From: Coprobacillus sp. | GTDB taxonomy: Bacteria; Bacillota_I; Bacilli_A; RFN20; CAG-826 | Assembly: GCA_021203805.1 (NCBI GenBank) | Contig: JAJQAM010000001.1 | Coordinates: 1-6,505, forward strand | Direction: 5' to 3' | DNA length: 6,505 nt | Shown: positions 6,458 through 6,505 of the stretch, in pieces | Layout: every line of letters starts with the position of its first letter | How positions within the stretch are numbered: the stretch's first letter is position 1 | Position numbers and translations under genes: made by a program | The notes under the pieces: generated by a model | What the model saw: the letters and a program-made list of their open reading frames with translations, nothing else | Databases searched by the model: none | Told to the model about the DNA's origin: nothing

Positions 6458-6505
6458 ATGTTTATTAAATTGTCTATTTTCTATCTATTTTTATCAGGGT
6501 GTTTT
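6458..6505 (+). CDS. Start of a possible lipoprotein gene (3' end outside window)
   Basis: An ATG at 6458 opens a frame of 16 codons to the window end, reading MFIKLSIFYLFLSGCF. It has a Lys at position 4, a hydrophobic core and a lipobox-like LSGC with Cys15, as in a short lipoprotein signal peptide. In a galactan locus this could be a sugar-binding lipoprotein or another surface enzyme, but the product cannot be named. Against it, there is no clear Shine-Dalgarno site, the signal is short with a single positive charge, and 16 codons can stay open by chance. The nearest in-frame stop upstream is at 6431-6433. Confidence 0.35.
   Translation, partial: MFIKLSIFYLFLSGCF

Noticed and set aside
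1..6505. CRISPR arrays, tRNA or rRNA genes, insertion sequences, prophage parts
   Set aside because: No regular direct repeats, cloverleaf-type sequences, transposase motifs or long terminal inverted repeats were seen in either strand.

Overview
The window looks like part of a galactose and galactan utilisation locus from a low-to-moderate GC Bacillota-type bacterium. Three points suggest this. The galactose-1-phosphate uridylyltransferase is the long Firmicutes-type (family II) form. Shine-Dalgarno sites of the GGAGG/AGGAG type precede the starts. The gene set resembles Gram-positive gan/gal loci. TGA ends galK and does not interrupt any gene, so the standard code applies rather than the Mycoplasma code. 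A gut-type Bacilli or Erysipelotrichia-like lineage is plausible, but the sequence does not prove it. All recognised genes lie on the + strand.

Positions 1-2943 hold the tail of galK, then complete galT and galM. They are tightly packed: galK/galT overlap as ATGA and galT/galM as TAATG, which is the arrangement of a translationally coupled operon. Together they give galactose anomer conversion, phosphorylation and uridylyl transfer (Leloir pathway). galE is not in view.

Positions 2944-3036 hold a good promoter candidate. A 14-bp perfect palindrome with a central CG straddles the galM stop just upstream, and a possible leader stem-loop follows. Two GH53 endo-beta-1,4-galactanases come next. 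The first (3037-5007) is a lipoprotein with a GH53 domain, an Ig-like linker and a CBM61-like galactan-binding module. The second (5065-6228) is a bare GH53 domain with no signal peptide and an in-frame stop just ahead of its start. A strong intrinsic terminator lies at 6257-6287.

Positions 6288-6457 are AT-rich and non-coding, with one further hairpin plus T-run and weak promoter-like sequences. At the right edge (6458-6505) an open reading frame begins with a short lipoprotein-like signal sequence and runs off the window.

Proposed working (inference): the surface lipoprotein galactanase binds and cuts pectic beta-1,4-galactan or type I arabinogalactan. Oligosaccharides enter through a transporter not seen here. 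The cytosolic GH53 may shorten longer oligosaccharides, a beta-galactosidase not seen here releases galactose, and GalM-GalK-GalT route it into central metabolism. The unusual element is the pairing of an exported and an apparently intracellular GH53. All families are known, and I do not see evidence of a wholly new system.
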